36,035 nucleotides of DNA, taken from Flavobacteriales bacterium (GTDB lineage Bacteria; Bacteroidota; Bacteroidia; DT-38). Every line of letters starts with the position of its first letter. Positions within the stretch are counted from its first letter, which is position 1. This document shows, one piece after another, positions 1 to 8,257 of the stretch. The position numbers were made by a program, and so were the translations under genes. The stretch covers positions 1 through 36,035 of the forward strand of contig JABSPQ010000331.1 in NCBI GenBank assembly GCA_013214205.1. The letters run 5' to 3'. Below the pieces are notes generated by a model, which worked only from the letters and a program-made list of their open reading frames with translations, had not been told where the DNA came from and did not search any database.

Positions 1-671
1 ATTAGGTCGTGATGGCTTCTTTAGGCTAATGAAATTACACGGTATGGAAATCCGGAAGCATAGAAATGTCATTAGAACCACTAATTCATATCATCATTAT
101 CGCAAATACAACAATCTAATAAGTGAACTTGAAATTACTCGTCCAAATCACGTCTGGGTATCCGATATCACATATGTTAATGTAGGAAAAGGCTTCAAAT
201 ATTTATGGCTTATTACAGATGCTTACTCTCGGAAAATCATGGGATATTATCTACCCGACACATTAGAAGCGAAACATGGTATAACGGCTCTACAGATGGC
301 ACTTAAAAGGCTAAAGCTTCCTATAGATGGCTTAATCCACCACTCTGATAGAGGAATTCCATATTGTTCACATGTATACACTAAGTTATTGAAAAGCAAT
401 GGAATCAAAATCAGCATGACTCAAAACGGAGATTCTTTGGAAAATGCAATAGCCGAAAGGATTAATTAAACATGAGTTCTTGTACCAAATTCAGAATCAA
501 TCATTATCAATTAATGAACGTCTGGATCAGGGTGTTAAAACATACAATGCGTATAGACCACATATGAGCATAAACATGTTAACACCTGAACAAGCACATG
601 AAACTTCAGGGCCTTTAAAAAGAAGATGGAAGAACTATTATAAACAACCTGTAAACTTATTACAGGAATAA
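1..671 (+). pseudogene. IS3-family transposase (OrfB), frameshifted and cut by the window edge
   Basis: The frame is open from base 2, before the first ATG at 29, and reads as the C-terminal integrase (rve) domain of an IS3-type OrfB. The catalytic triad is visible: Asp in WVSDITYV, Asp in HHSDRG and Glu in NAIAER. Right after AERIN, at about 467, the frame hits a stop, and the protein continues in another frame as HEFLYQIQ through the usual IS3 C-terminus, YNAYRPHMSINMLTPEQAH, ending at 671. Compared with the usual IS3 pattern (RINGILKHEF), roughly eight bases are missing. The gene is therefore a pseudogene unless the frame is recoded. The N-terminal helix-turn-helix OrfA and the start of OrfB would lie to the left of the window. 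Confidence 0.9.
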
Positions 672-711
672 ACTATCATTGTAAATCTAGAACAGAAATA
701 ACATATAAATC

Positions 712-731
712 TGTCAACCTATTTCAGTACA
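712..731 (-). repeat. Right terminal inverted repeat of the IS3 element
   Basis: Read on the minus strand this 20-mer starts with TGTACTG and continues AAATAGGTTGACA, a typical IS3-group terminal sequence beginning with TG. It lies 41 bases after the transposase stop, the expected place for the right end. Confidence 0.6.
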
Positions 732-741
732 ACATATTTAT

Positions 742-768
742 CCCCTCTCTCTACCCTATAGAGAGGGG
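742..768. terminator. Perfect 9-base-pair hairpin downstream of the IS end
   Basis: The arms CCCCTCTCT (742-750) and AGAGAGGGG (760-768) are exact complements around a 9-base loop. No T-run follows on the plus strand, so it may be a dispersed palindromic repeat rather than a working terminator. The rest of the stretch from 769 to 913 before pseB shows no gene and no clear consensus promoter. Confidence 0.35.
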
Positions 769-913
769 AAGGGGGGAGAGTCAACAAACCACTATTGAAA
801 ACATTTACCACTCCCTCGCCTACTCCCCTCAATAATCAATACATTTACTTTAACCTAAAAAGGCAATCAGGTTGAATTTACAGTGCTTTCAAGAGCATCA
901 ATAAGAAAATAAT

Positions 914-1918
914 ATGTTAGATAATAAAGCAATTTTAATTACCGGAGGAACAGGTTCTCTTGGCAAACAACTAACCAAAACCATTTTTAAAAAATGGCCC
1001 AACGTAAAGCGGTTAGTAATCTATTCAAGAGATGAGCAAAAGCAATTTCTCATGGCTCAAGAATATTCAAACGCAGACTACCCTGCAATCCGATACTTTA
1101 TCGGCGACGTTCGCGACAGAGACAGATTAATTAGAGCCATGGAAGGCATCGACATCGTGATTCATGCAGCTGCTATGAAACACGTTCATATTGCAGAATA
1201 CAATCCAACCGAAGCAGTAAAAACCAACGTAGATGGCGCTCAAAATGTAATAGACGCCTGTTTACAAACTGGCGTAAACGATGTAGTGGCACTTTCAACA
1301 GATAAAGCTTGTGCACCAATTAACCTTTATGGTGCGGCAAAATTAGTTTCAGATAAACTTTTCATAGCCGCCAACAACATTAAAGGAAGTAGAGATTTAA
1401 GATTTTCGGTAGTTCGTTACGGCAACGTAATGGGATCCAACGGATCGGTGATTCCATTCTTCATGAAGAAAAAATCGGAAGGCGTTTTACCGATTACAGA
1501 TAAAAGCATGACGCGTTTCAATATCTCTTTAGACGGCGGTGTCGACATGGTTTTACATGCGCTAAAACACTCCATGGGAGGCGAGATCTTCGTACCTAAA
1601 ATTCCTTCTTACAGAATTACAGATGTAGCAACCGCTGTTGATCCCGATTGTGAGCAAATAGAAGTTGGCATTCGTCCGGGCGAAAAATTACACGAGGAAA
1701 TGATTACATCATCCGACTCATTTTTCACTTACGATCTAGGCAATTATTACGCAATCCTGCCATCCGTTCCAGCCTTTAATTTAGATGAATTTATTGAGCG
1801 TTTCAACGCCAAAAAAGTGCCTCAAGGCTTTTCGTACAACAGCGGTACCAACGAGCAATGGGAAACGGTAGAAAGCATGAGAAAGCTGATTGAAGAACAC
1901 GTTGATTTAAATGGATAA
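914..1918 (+). CDS. pseB: UDP-N-acetylglucosamine 4,6-dehydratase (inverting), PseB
   Basis: This is the first step of CMP-pseudaminic acid synthesis: C4 oxidation, C6 dehydration and C5 inversion of UDP-GlcNAc. The 334-residue length is normal for the short, soluble PseB/FlaA1 group of the extended SDR family. The N-terminal Rossmann motif GGTGSLGKQL (about residues 10-19) binds NADP. STDKACAPINLYGAAK (about 128-143) holds the Asp-Lys pair and the Tyr-x3-Lys of this group. RYGNVMGSNGSVIPFF is also typical. pseC follows five bases after the stop, so the two are cotranscribed and probably act in sequence. It is the first gene of the polysaccharide cluster. No good Bacteroidota promoter is visible between the IS end and the start, so transcription may begin further upstream. 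Confidence 0.93.
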   Translation: MLDNKAILITGGTGSLGKQLTKTIFKKWPNVKRLVIYSRDEQKQFLMAQEYSNADYPAIRYFIGDVRDRDRLIRAMEGIDIVIHAAAMKHVHIAEYNPTEAVKTNVDGAQNVIDACLQTGVNDVVALSTDKACAPINLYGAAKLVSDKLFIAANNIKGSRDLRFSVVRYGNVMGSNGSVIPFFMKKKSEGVLPITDKSMTRFNISLDGGVDMVLHALKHSMGGEIFVPKIPSYRITDVATAVDPDCEQIEVGIRPGEKLHEEMITSSDSFFTYDLGNYYAILPSVPAFNLDEFIERFNAKKVPQGFSYNSGTNEQWETVESMRKLIEEHVDLNG

Positions 1919-1923
1919 CCAGT

Positions 1924-3099
1924 ATGACCGATTCATTTCATATACCGTATGGTAAGCAGCACATCACTCAAGATGATATCGATGTTGTTGTAGAAACTTT
2001 AAAAGCCGACTTTTTAACGCAAGGCCCTAGAATCGGGGAATTCGAGAAAAACTTTGCCAAATATGTAGGCGCTAAATATGCGGTGGCTGTATCAAATGGA
2101 ACTGCTGCCTTACACTTATCGTTGTTGGCATTTGGAATTGAGCCCGGCGACAGAATTATTACAACGCCAATTACTTTTGCGGCTTCGGCCAACGTTGGAA
2201 AATATATTGGCACCGAGGTGTATTTCGCCGATATCGATCCTGATACTTATACCATTTCTTTAATAGAACTTGAAAAGTTGGTAGAGGCCCGTTCAGAGGG
2301 GTTTTTCAAAGCTATTGTACCTGTAGATTTCGCAGGATTTCCAGTAAATACAGAGGAGCTTAGAGCGTTTGCAGACAAACACAATCTGAAAATTTTAGAA
2401 GATGCCTGCCATGCTCCCGGTGGTTATTTTACCGACAGTAAAGGCGAAAAACAACTGTGTGGAAATGGAAACTATGCAGATGCAACTGCGTTTTCTTTTC
2501 ATCCCGTAAAGCACATTGCGGCTGGCGAGGGCGGTATGATTACCACTAACGATGAGGAGTTATACAAAAAGTTTTTGATGCTTCGTACTCATGGAATCAC
2601 CAAGGAGAACATGAAAATCGACATGGTGGATGCAGACCAACAAGGCAGTTGGTACTACGAAATGCAAGAGTTGGGCTACAATTATAGAATCACCGATATC
2701 CAAGCCGCATTGGCTAATAGTCAGCTTACAAAAGCAGATGCTGGTATTGCACGCCGACAAGAAATTGCGAATAAGTACAGAGCTGCATTTGAGGGTGAAA
2801 AAATTAAAATGCAAAAAGTTGTTGAGGGAAACCTGAATGCACATCATCTTTTTGTGATTGAAGTGGACAACAGAAAAGGGCTTTACGATTTCTTGAGAAC
2901 TCAAAATATCTTCTGTCAAATTCATTACATCCCCATTCATTTATTGCCCTATTACAAAAAGTTCGGTTGGAAAGAAGGTGATTTTCCTAATTCAGAAAAC
3001 TACTATAAACGCTGTATCAGTTTACCGATGTTCCCAACTTTAACGGAGGAAGAGCAAGACGTTGTAATAGAAAAAGTTAAAGAATTTATTCGTGGGTAA
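1924..3099 (+). CDS. pseC: UDP-4-amino-4,6-dideoxy-N-acetyl-beta-L-altrosamine transaminase, PseC
   Basis: This PLP-dependent sugar aminotransferase (DegT/DnrJ/EryC1 family) aminates C4 of the PseB product, normally using glutamate. At 391 residues it is the usual length. FLTQGPRIGEFEKNF near the N-terminus, VAVSNGTAALHLSLLA for phosphate binding, and AFSFHPVKHIAAGEGG with the Schiff-base lysine (about residue 191) are all visible. RTHGITKE and ELGYNYRITDIQAAL are characteristic of PseC. It is five bases downstream of pseB and overlaps pseF by eight bases, which supports translational coupling. Confidence 0.93.
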   Translation: MTDSFHIPYGKQHITQDDIDVVVETLKADFLTQGPRIGEFEKNFAKYVGAKYAVAVSNGTAALHLSLLAFGIEPGDRIITTPITFAASANVGKYIGTEVYFADIDPDTYTISLIELEKLVEARSEGFFKAIVPVDFAGFPVNTEELRAFADKHNLKILEDACHAPGGYFTDSKGEKQLCGNGNYADATAFSFHPVKHIAAGEGGMITTNDEELYKKFLMLRTHGITKENMKIDMVDADQQGSWYYEMQELGYNYRITDIQAALANSQLTKADAGIARRQEIANKYRAAFEGEKIKMQKVVEGNLNAHHLFVIEVDNRKGLYDFLRTQNIFCQIHYIPIHLLPYYKKFGWKEGDFPNSENYYKRCISLPMFPTLTEEEQDVVIEKVKEFIRG

Positions 3100-3772
3100 C
3101 CTAGCCATCATACCAGCACGAGGCGGAAGTAAACGAATTCCGAGAAAAAATATCAAATCATTTTTAGGCAAACCAATCATTGCGTATTCTATTGAAAATG
3201 CAATCAATTCAAATTTATTTGATGAAGTAATGGTGTCTACCGATGACCAAGAAATTGCCGAAATAGCCAAAAGCTTTGGAGCCAAAGTGCCTTTTTTAAG
3301 AAGCGAAAGAAATGCAAATGACGAAGCAACCACCTTCGAAGTTTTAAACGAGGTGATTGCCGAATACGCAAAGCAAGGCAAGTACTTCGATTACACATGC
3401 TGTTTATATGCCACTGCTCCTTTTACATCTGCAAATCGATTAAATCAAGCGTTTTCTAAAATTACGGGGAACAAGTTAAAGTCGATTTTTCCGGTTGTAG
3501 AGTTCTCTTTTCCTATTCAACGTGCGCTTAAAATTGACAACGGAATAGTTAATTTCGTGAACCCAGAAGAGAAGAATAGTCGTTCTCAAGATTTAGAAAA
3601 ACGTTACCACGACGCAGGTCAGTTTTACTTTATGAAAACCAGCGTGATTACTGAAGGAGAAGAAATTGTAGGCAATTCAGCTGGGACAATTGTTATATCC
3701 GAATTGGAAGCTCAAGATATAGACTCCGAAACAGATTGGTCACTAGCAGAATTAAAATTTCGCCTCAAATAA
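3092..3772 (+). CDS. pseF: Pseudaminic acid cytidylyltransferase, PseF
   Basis: It activates pseudaminic acid with CTP to give CMP-Pse, the donor for glycosyltransferases. The N-terminal nucleotide-binding signature IIPARGGSKRIPRKNIKSF is diagnostic for CMP-nonulosonate synthetases (NeuA/PseF family), and the 226-residue length fits. The GTG start at 3092 lies inside the end of pseC, an eight-base overlap. The neighbouring pseB, pseC and pseI make the pseudaminate assignment more likely than sialate or legionaminate. Confidence 0.9.
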   Translation: MGNLAIIPARGGSKRIPRKNIKSFLGKPIIAYSIENAINSNLFDEVMVSTDDQEIAEIAKSFGAKVPFLRSERNANDEATTFEVLNEVIAEYAKQGKYFDYTCCLYATAPFTSANRLNQAFSKITGNKLKSIFPVVEFSFPIQRALKIDNGIVNFVNPEEKNSRSQDLEKRYHDAGQFYFMKTSVITEGEEIVGNSAGTIVISELEAQDIDSETDWSLAELKFRLK

Positions 3773-4332
3773 TGATTTTTCCATCGAAATACATGTGCCT
3801 AGAACAGAGTGTTTTTAGTGATAAAGAATTTTTTATCACTCCTATTCGGTATCAGGATAAAGAACCAATAAGGCAATGGAGAAATGATCAAATTGATGTG
3901 CTACGACAAGGTCATTTGTTAAGTGAAGACGAACAGACAACCTATTTTTCCACAACAGTTCAGTCGCTTTTTAATGAAGAACAACCCGATCAAATATTAA
4001 CAAGTTTTTTTAAAAACGAAGAACTAATAGGGTATGGAGGCTTAGTTCATATAGATTGGAAGAGCAAGCATGCTGAAATTTCGTTTTTACTAAAAACGAA
4101 ATTTAATTCAGAAGAGAGCTATTTAGAAAAGTTCGAAATATATTTAGGATTGATAGAAAAGATGGCACTCGAAGCTGGTTTACATAAAATACATACTTAC
4201 GGATATAATCTGGCCGATTATCGTTTTGAACCAATTAAGAAGCAAGGTTTTGAGTTGGAAGCACGCTTAGTTAAGCACAAAATGGTAGATAATAAGCTGG
4301 TAGATGTATTGATTTATGGCAAGCTATTATGA
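3772..4332 (+). CDS. GNAT-family N-acetyltransferase, possible PseH or sugar-modifying enzyme
   Basis: The protein has about 186 residues. PIRYQDKEPIRQWRND resembles the start of RimJ/RimL-type GNAT domains, followed by a strand reading LIGYGGLVHIDWKSKHAEISFLL. The C-terminal half is less typical, and I do not see the classic Q/R-x-x-G-x-G/A acetyl-CoA loop. I prefer the ATG at 3772, which overlaps the pseF stop (TAATG); the frame is open upstream to 3736. It overlaps the next GNAT gene by four bases (ATGA). The pathway needs one N-acetyltransferase (PseH). With two adjacent GNATs, one may add a different acyl group to the nonulosonic acid. Confidence 0.75.
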   Translation: MIFPSKYMCLEQSVFSDKEFFITPIRYQDKEPIRQWRNDQIDVLRQGHLLSEDEQTTYFSTTVQSLFNEEQPDQILTSFFKNEELIGYGGLVHIDWKSKHAEISFLLKTKFNSEESYLEKFEIYLGLIEKMALEAGLHKIHTYGYNLADYRFEPIKKQGFELEARLVKHKMVDNKLVDVLIYGKLL

Positions 4333-4847
4333 ATATTGAGTTAAGAGATATAGCCTTGGCCGATGCAAATAGAATTGCTGAATGGAAGTCTGATGCTGAA
4401 TTATCGGAACAAATTATGAGTAATTTTCAACTAACCAGCGTTACAATGGCTACCGAATGGATTAAAATAAATACAGCCCATACGGGTCAATTATTGAAGG
4501 GAATCTACGCTGAATTACAGGATGGCTTTAAGCTAATTGGCGTGAGCAGGCTAATGTTTATTGATGTTGAAAGTAGGAACGCTGAATTGGGAATTTATAT
4601 TGGAGATAACAAATATCAAGGAAAAGGCATAGGAGAGAAAGCGCTTGGAGCAACTTTAGAAATGGGATTTAAAGAATTAGAATTGCTAAAAATATACCTG
4701 AAAGTTGCCTCCAAAGAAACCAGAGCAATTGGTTTGTATTCAAAGCTTAACTTCAAAATAGAAGGATGTTTGAAAGATCATTATTACAGTAATGGAGTTT
4801 TTCAAAAAATTATTTTTATGGCATTATTTAGAGAAGATTATTTATGA
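4329..4847 (+). CDS. GNAT-family N-acetyltransferase, best candidate for PseH
   Basis: This 172-residue RimJ/RimL-like acetyltransferase has a well-formed acetyl-CoA site: ELGIYIGDNKYQGKGIGEKAL (about residues 86-106) carries the Q-G-K-G-I-G loop. It ends with the usual ALGLYSKLNFKIEG-like segment (here AIGLYSKLNFKIEGCLKD). In pseudaminate synthesis PseH N-acetylates C4 of the UDP-sugar made by PseC, and this is the better conserved of the two GNATs in the locus. It overlaps both neighbours by four bases. The assignment to that substrate rests on context; other amino-sugar acetylation is possible. Confidence 0.8.
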   Translation: MNIELRDIALADANRIAEWKSDAELSEQIMSNFQLTSVTMATEWIKINTAHTGQLLKGIYAELQDGFKLIGVSRLMFIDVESRNAELGIYIGDNKYQGKGIGEKALGATLEMGFKELELLKIYLKVASKETRAIGLYSKLNFKIEGCLKDHYYSNGVFQKIIFMALFREDYL

Positions 4848-5503
4848 GTACTTGTGTAATAATGCAACCTACTTATCTTCCGTGGTTGGGCTATTTTGAC
4901 TTAATCAACTCGGCCGATGTTTTTGTTTTTTTAGACCATGCCCAATATTCGAAACAATCGTGGCACCAGCGAAATAAAATTAGAGATAAAAATGGCGAAC
5001 AGATGCTAACAATAGCGGTAACAAAGGAGTCTTCGAAAGAAAAGCCAATTAACAATGTGTTAATAGACTTGAACAAAAAGCCCTTAGTAAAGCATTTTAA
5101 ATCCATTCAAGCTAATTATGCAAAATCAAAAAACTATACTGAGGTTTATCCAGAGTTAGAGAAAATATACTCAAAGAAGCATACAAAACTGGTAGATTTG
5201 AATATCGACTTGATAAAATATGGATGCCAAAAAATGGAAATTAAAACCGAATTGGTTTTATCGTCATCACTCAACCTTCACCAGCCTAAGGTAGAAGGAA
5301 TAATAGAAATTTGTAAACATTTGGAATGCGATCATTACTTGTCGCCAGTGGGTTCAAAGAGTTACATAGAGGAAAACGATATTTTTTGCAAAAACAACAT
5401 TGGTTTGTCCTATCAAAATTATGAGCACATTAGCTATCAGCAAATAAACTACCCCGATTTTATTAGTCATTTATCATTTATAGATTATCTGTTTAACAAA
5501 TAA
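4844..5503 (+). CDS. WbqC-like family protein
   Basis: The N-terminus reads MQPTYLPWLGYFDLINSADV followed by FVFLDHAQYSKQSWHQRNKI, the signature of the WbqC-like family. Its members are about 220 residues long, as here (219), and are common in O-antigen and polysaccharide loci of Bacteroidota and Proteobacteria. The molecular activity of the family is not firmly established, so I give none. The start overlaps the upstream GNAT gene by four bases (ATGA), and six bases separate it from the PhyH gene. Its place between pseF and pseI points to modification of the pseudaminic acid or of its partner sugars. Confidence 0.85.
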   Translation: MSTCVIMQPTYLPWLGYFDLINSADVFVFLDHAQYSKQSWHQRNKIRDKNGEQMLTIAVTKESSKEKPINNVLIDLNKKPLVKHFKSIQANYAKSKNYTEVYPELEKIYSKKHTKLVDLNIDLIKYGCQKMEIKTELVLSSSLNLHQPKVEGIIEICKHLECDHYLSPVGSKSYIEENDIFCKNNIGLSYQNYEHISYQQINYPDFISHLSFIDYLFNK

Positions 5504-5509
5504 TAATAT

Positions 5510-6328
5510 ATGGAAGCAAAACAACAAGTAGACGAGTTAGGATATACCATACTTCACGAATTAATTTCTCCTGAAGAATGCGAAAAATATAAAGCCTTAC
5601 TAGAAAAAGATTACTTAAAATATGCATCCAGCTATGCTAGTAATGGTGCTTCAACTGCCCATGGTCTAGATAATAAATCCCTTGAAAAAGTGGTGTATAA
5701 CCTGCATAATAAAGACATATCATGGTACAAACTTTTTCAACATCCAGAAGTCTTAGAAATCCTAGACTACATGCTTCTAACGGGTTCATACAACGACTCT
5801 GAGCCTTATTATTTATACAATAACTCTGCAAGATGTCCACTTAAAGGCAACCCTGGACAGCAACTACACAGTGATAGTAGATTACCTGGAATTAACTATT
5901 GCATTATAACCAACGTTCTTTGGGCATTAGATGATTTTACCTTCGATAATGGGTCTACCAGAATTGTTCCAGGAAGTCATACCACCATGGAATTCACAGA
6001 GAATGGAAAAGTTTATGACGATGAAATTAGAGTAAATGTTAAAAAGGGAAGCGCCATAATATTTAATGCCAATTTATGGCATGGTGGAGGTGCCAATGTT
6101 AACGGGGAGAGCCGTTGGGCTTTAGCCCTGGGTTATGCGCGCTGGTTTATAAAGCCCTCGTTCGACTACATGCAAAATACCCCGTTAGAAATTTATAATG
6201 AGTTAACAGATGCTCAAAAAGCATTAATGGGCTTTAATGCAATTGCACCAAAAGATGAATTTACCAGAGTTAGAAGACGCTCTGAAACTCCAGAGGTACC
6301 AGCAGCCTATAATTTACCCAACAGCTAG
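5510..6328 (+). CDS. Phytanoyl-CoA dioxygenase (PhyH)-family Fe(II)/2-oxoglutarate oxygenase
   Basis: The 272-residue cytoplasmic protein has the jelly-roll oxygenase pattern: QLHSDSR supplies the first His and Asp of the iron triad, DNGSTRIVPGSHT is the conserved PhyH strand pair, and LWHGGGANVNGESRWAL supplies the distal His and the 2-oxoglutarate-binding Arg. Members hydroxylate small molecules or modified sugars. Lying between the WbqC-like and methyltransferase genes and upstream of pseI, it may oxidise a sugar, an acyl substituent or a lipid precursor of this locus. The substrate is unknown. Confidence 0.85.
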   Translation: MEAKQQVDELGYTILHELISPEECEKYKALLEKDYLKYASSYASNGASTAHGLDNKSLEKVVYNLHNKDISWYKLFQHPEVLEILDYMLLTGSYNDSEPYYLYNNSARCPLKGNPGQQLHSDSRLPGINYCIITNVLWALDDFTFDNGSTRIVPGSHTTMEFTENGKVYDDEIRVNVKKGSAIIFNANLWHGGGANVNGESRWALALGYARWFIKPSFDYMQNTPLEIYNELTDAQKALMGFNAIAPKDEFTRVRRRSETPEVPAAYNLPNS

Positions 6329-6339
6329 TTTATTAAAAT

Positions 6340-7218
6340 ATGAAAGCGAATGTAATTGTAGACCCTGAGGATGGTTTTAAACGAGTGGATCCTATCCCAA
6401 CTCAGGAGGAGGTTGAAAAGTTTTACGCGAAAGAATTTTACGACGCCAACGCACAGTATTTTAACAACTCATCCTTGCTATTACAGCAAGAGCAATCAGC
6501 TTTTTTTAATTCTAGATGGCAAGCCATATACGAACAGGCAAGTACTTTCTTTGATGGAAGGATTGATGATAAGACCGTTTTTGATATAGGATTTGGCTTT
6601 GCACAGGCACTCATTTATTTAAAAAATAAAGGGATGTCGGTTTCAGGTTTAGAACCATCTATTGAGGGCGTAGAATATGCCAGGGAGAATGGAATTAATG
6701 CAATTCATACGGGCATTGAAAACTTTGATGTAGTAGAAAATAAATCGGATTTGGTGCTGTTAATGAATGTATTGGAACATCTAAGAGAGCCACGTAAAAC
6801 GTTATTAAACATTAAGGAGTTTCTCTTAACAGACAATGGGCTTTTGGTAATAGATGTGCCAAACGACTTCAATGATTTTCAAACAGCGGCCAATGCCGAA
6901 TACAATCTTGATGAGTGGTGGGTATACCCTCCTAATCACATCAATTATTTCTCTCACAAATCCTTACAGAATCTGTTAAAGGCTTGTGGATATAAAATTG
7001 TAAACTGCACTGCTTCATTTCCGTTAGATATATTCTTGTTATTCGGAGATCAATATGTTGGTAACCCTACCATTGGTAGAGAATGTCACAACAAAAGAGT
7101 ACACTTTGAAGAAATGATGACTAAGCATGGAAAAGGAGAAAAGTTAAAAGCCTTTTATGAATCGCTAGCTGATTTAAATTTAGGCCGTTCGGTTTCTGTT
7201 TATGCAACACCAATTTAA
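6340..7218 (+). CDS. Class I SAM-dependent methyltransferase
   Basis: The 292-residue protein has the class I fold. VFDIGFGFAQALIYLKNKG (about residues 80-98) is motif I for SAM binding, GLEPSIEGVEYA is the strand-2 acidic motif, and LVLLMNVLEHLREPRKTL is the motif typical of Methyltransf_23/Methyltransf_11 proteins. NHINYFSHKSLQNLLKACGY is usual in the sugar and small-molecule methyltransferases of polysaccharide clusters. It ends four bases before pseI. Likely role: O- or N-methylation of a sugar or acyl group in the locus. The acceptor cannot be read from the sequence. Confidence 0.85.
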   Translation: MKANVIVDPEDGFKRVDPIPTQEEVEKFYAKEFYDANAQYFNNSSLLLQQEQSAFFNSRWQAIYEQASTFFDGRIDDKTVFDIGFGFAQALIYLKNKGMSVSGLEPSIEGVEYARENGINAIHTGIENFDVVENKSDLVLLMNVLEHLREPRKTLLNIKEFLLTDNGLLVIDVPNDFNDFQTAANAEYNLDEWWVYPPNHINYFSHKSLQNLLKACGYKIVNCTASFPLDIFLLFGDQYVGNPTIGRECHNKRVHFEEMMTKHGKGEKLKAFYESLADLNLGRSVSVYATPI

Positions 7219-7221
7219 TTA

Positions 7222-8241
7222 ATGAGCGAAAAAACTTTTATAATAGCTGAGTTATCTGCCAATCATGGGGGAGATTTGAACATTGCCATTGAAACCATTA
7301 GAGCAGCGAAAAGAACAGGTGCTGATGCCATTAAATTGCAAACTTATACTGCCGATACCATTACACTAGAGTGTTATAAGGAGCACTTTAAAATTACCCA
7401 AGGAACTTTTTGGGATGGACAATATCTTTACGATTTATACAAAGAGGCTTCTTTACCTTGGGAGTGGCACGCAAAGCTTTTTGAAGTGGCGAAAGAAGAA
7501 GGTTTGGTTTGTTTTTCTTCTCCTTTTGATAAAACAGCAGTTGATTTCTTAGAAAACTTAAATTGTCCGATATATAAAGTTGCCTCTTTAGAAATTACTG
7601 ATATACCTTTAATCCGATACATGGCCTCAAAAGGTAAACCGATTATAATGTCTACAGGAATTGCCAATATTGAAGACATAGAATTGGCTTTAAAAACCTG
7701 TAGAGATGCGGGAAATATTCAAATTACATTACTAAAATGTACCACTGCCTACCCAGCTGAACCCCAAGATGCCAACCTTTTAACGATTGCCGATCTTAAA
7801 GAAAAATTTGGAGTAAAAGCAGGCTTGTCAGACCACACCTTGGGAATTGAAGCACCTATTGTTGCTGTTGCACTTGGCGCAGAAGTAATTGAGAAACACT
7901 TTATTTTAAACAAAGATGTAGGAGGACCGGATGCGCATTTTTCTTTAGATGAAAAAGAGTTTACCGAAATGGTTAACGGTGTTAGAAAAGCAGAAAAATT
8001 AATTGGGAAGGTTGACTATAAGATGACTGAAAAGAATAAGCGGAGCAGAGAATTTTCTAGGTCGCTGTTTGTTGCCGAAAACGTAAAAAAAGATGATATA
8101 ATTACCGAGGAAAATATTCGTTCTGTGAGACCGGCTTACGGAATGCATCCTAAATTTTATGATGAGGTAATTGGAAAAAAGTTCAATAAGGACGTTGAAA
8201 AAGGGATACCATTAAGTTGGGATCTTATTAATAAAGTTTAA
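7222..8241 (+). CDS. pseI: Pseudaminic acid synthase, PseI
   Basis: It condenses 2,4-diacetamido-2,4,6-trideoxy-L-altrose with phosphoenolpyruvate to give pseudaminic acid. The NeuB-family TIM barrel is plain: FIIAELSANHGGDLNIA at the start, DAIKLQTYTADTIT, CFSSPFDKTAVDFLE, YKVASLEITDIPLI, KCTTAYPAEPQDANL and GLSDHTLG. It is followed by a C-terminal SAF (antifreeze-like) domain, about residues 283-339 (SRSLFVAENVKKDDIITEEN onward). The 339-residue length is standard. The ESxLxxxxF details and the PseB/PseC neighbours favour PseI over sialic acid synthase NeuB. It closes the biosynthetic part of the locus. Confidence 0.92.
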   Translation: MSEKTFIIAELSANHGGDLNIAIETIRAAKRTGADAIKLQTYTADTITLECYKEHFKITQGTFWDGQYLYDLYKEASLPWEWHAKLFEVAKEEGLVCFSSPFDKTAVDFLENLNCPIYKVASLEITDIPLIRYMASKGKPIIMSTGIANIEDIELALKTCRDAGNIQITLLKCTTAYPAEPQDANLLTIADLKEKFGVKAGLSDHTLGIEAPIVAVALGAEVIEKHFILNKDVGGPDAHFSLDEKEFTEMVNGVRKAEKLIGKVDYKMTEKNKRSREFSRSLFVAENVKKDDIITEENIRSVRPAYGMHPKFYDEVIGKKFNKDVEKGIPLSWDLINKV

Positions 8242-8257
8242 CCATTACAAGAGGATT

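Larger units (their letters stand above)
1..731 (+). mobile_element. Right part of an IS3-family insertion sequence
   Basis: The transposase remnant is followed by 40 bases without coding content and then by a sequence whose reverse complement begins TGTACTGAAATAGG, the form of an IS3-type terminal inverted repeat. I place the right end of the element at about 731. The left end and any target-site duplication partner are outside the window, so the duplication cannot be tested here. Confidence 0.75.

Noticed and set aside
2560-2940. Minus-strand open frame of 126 residues inside pseC
   Set aside because: It is the antisense shadow of a well-conserved gene and resembles no protein family I know.
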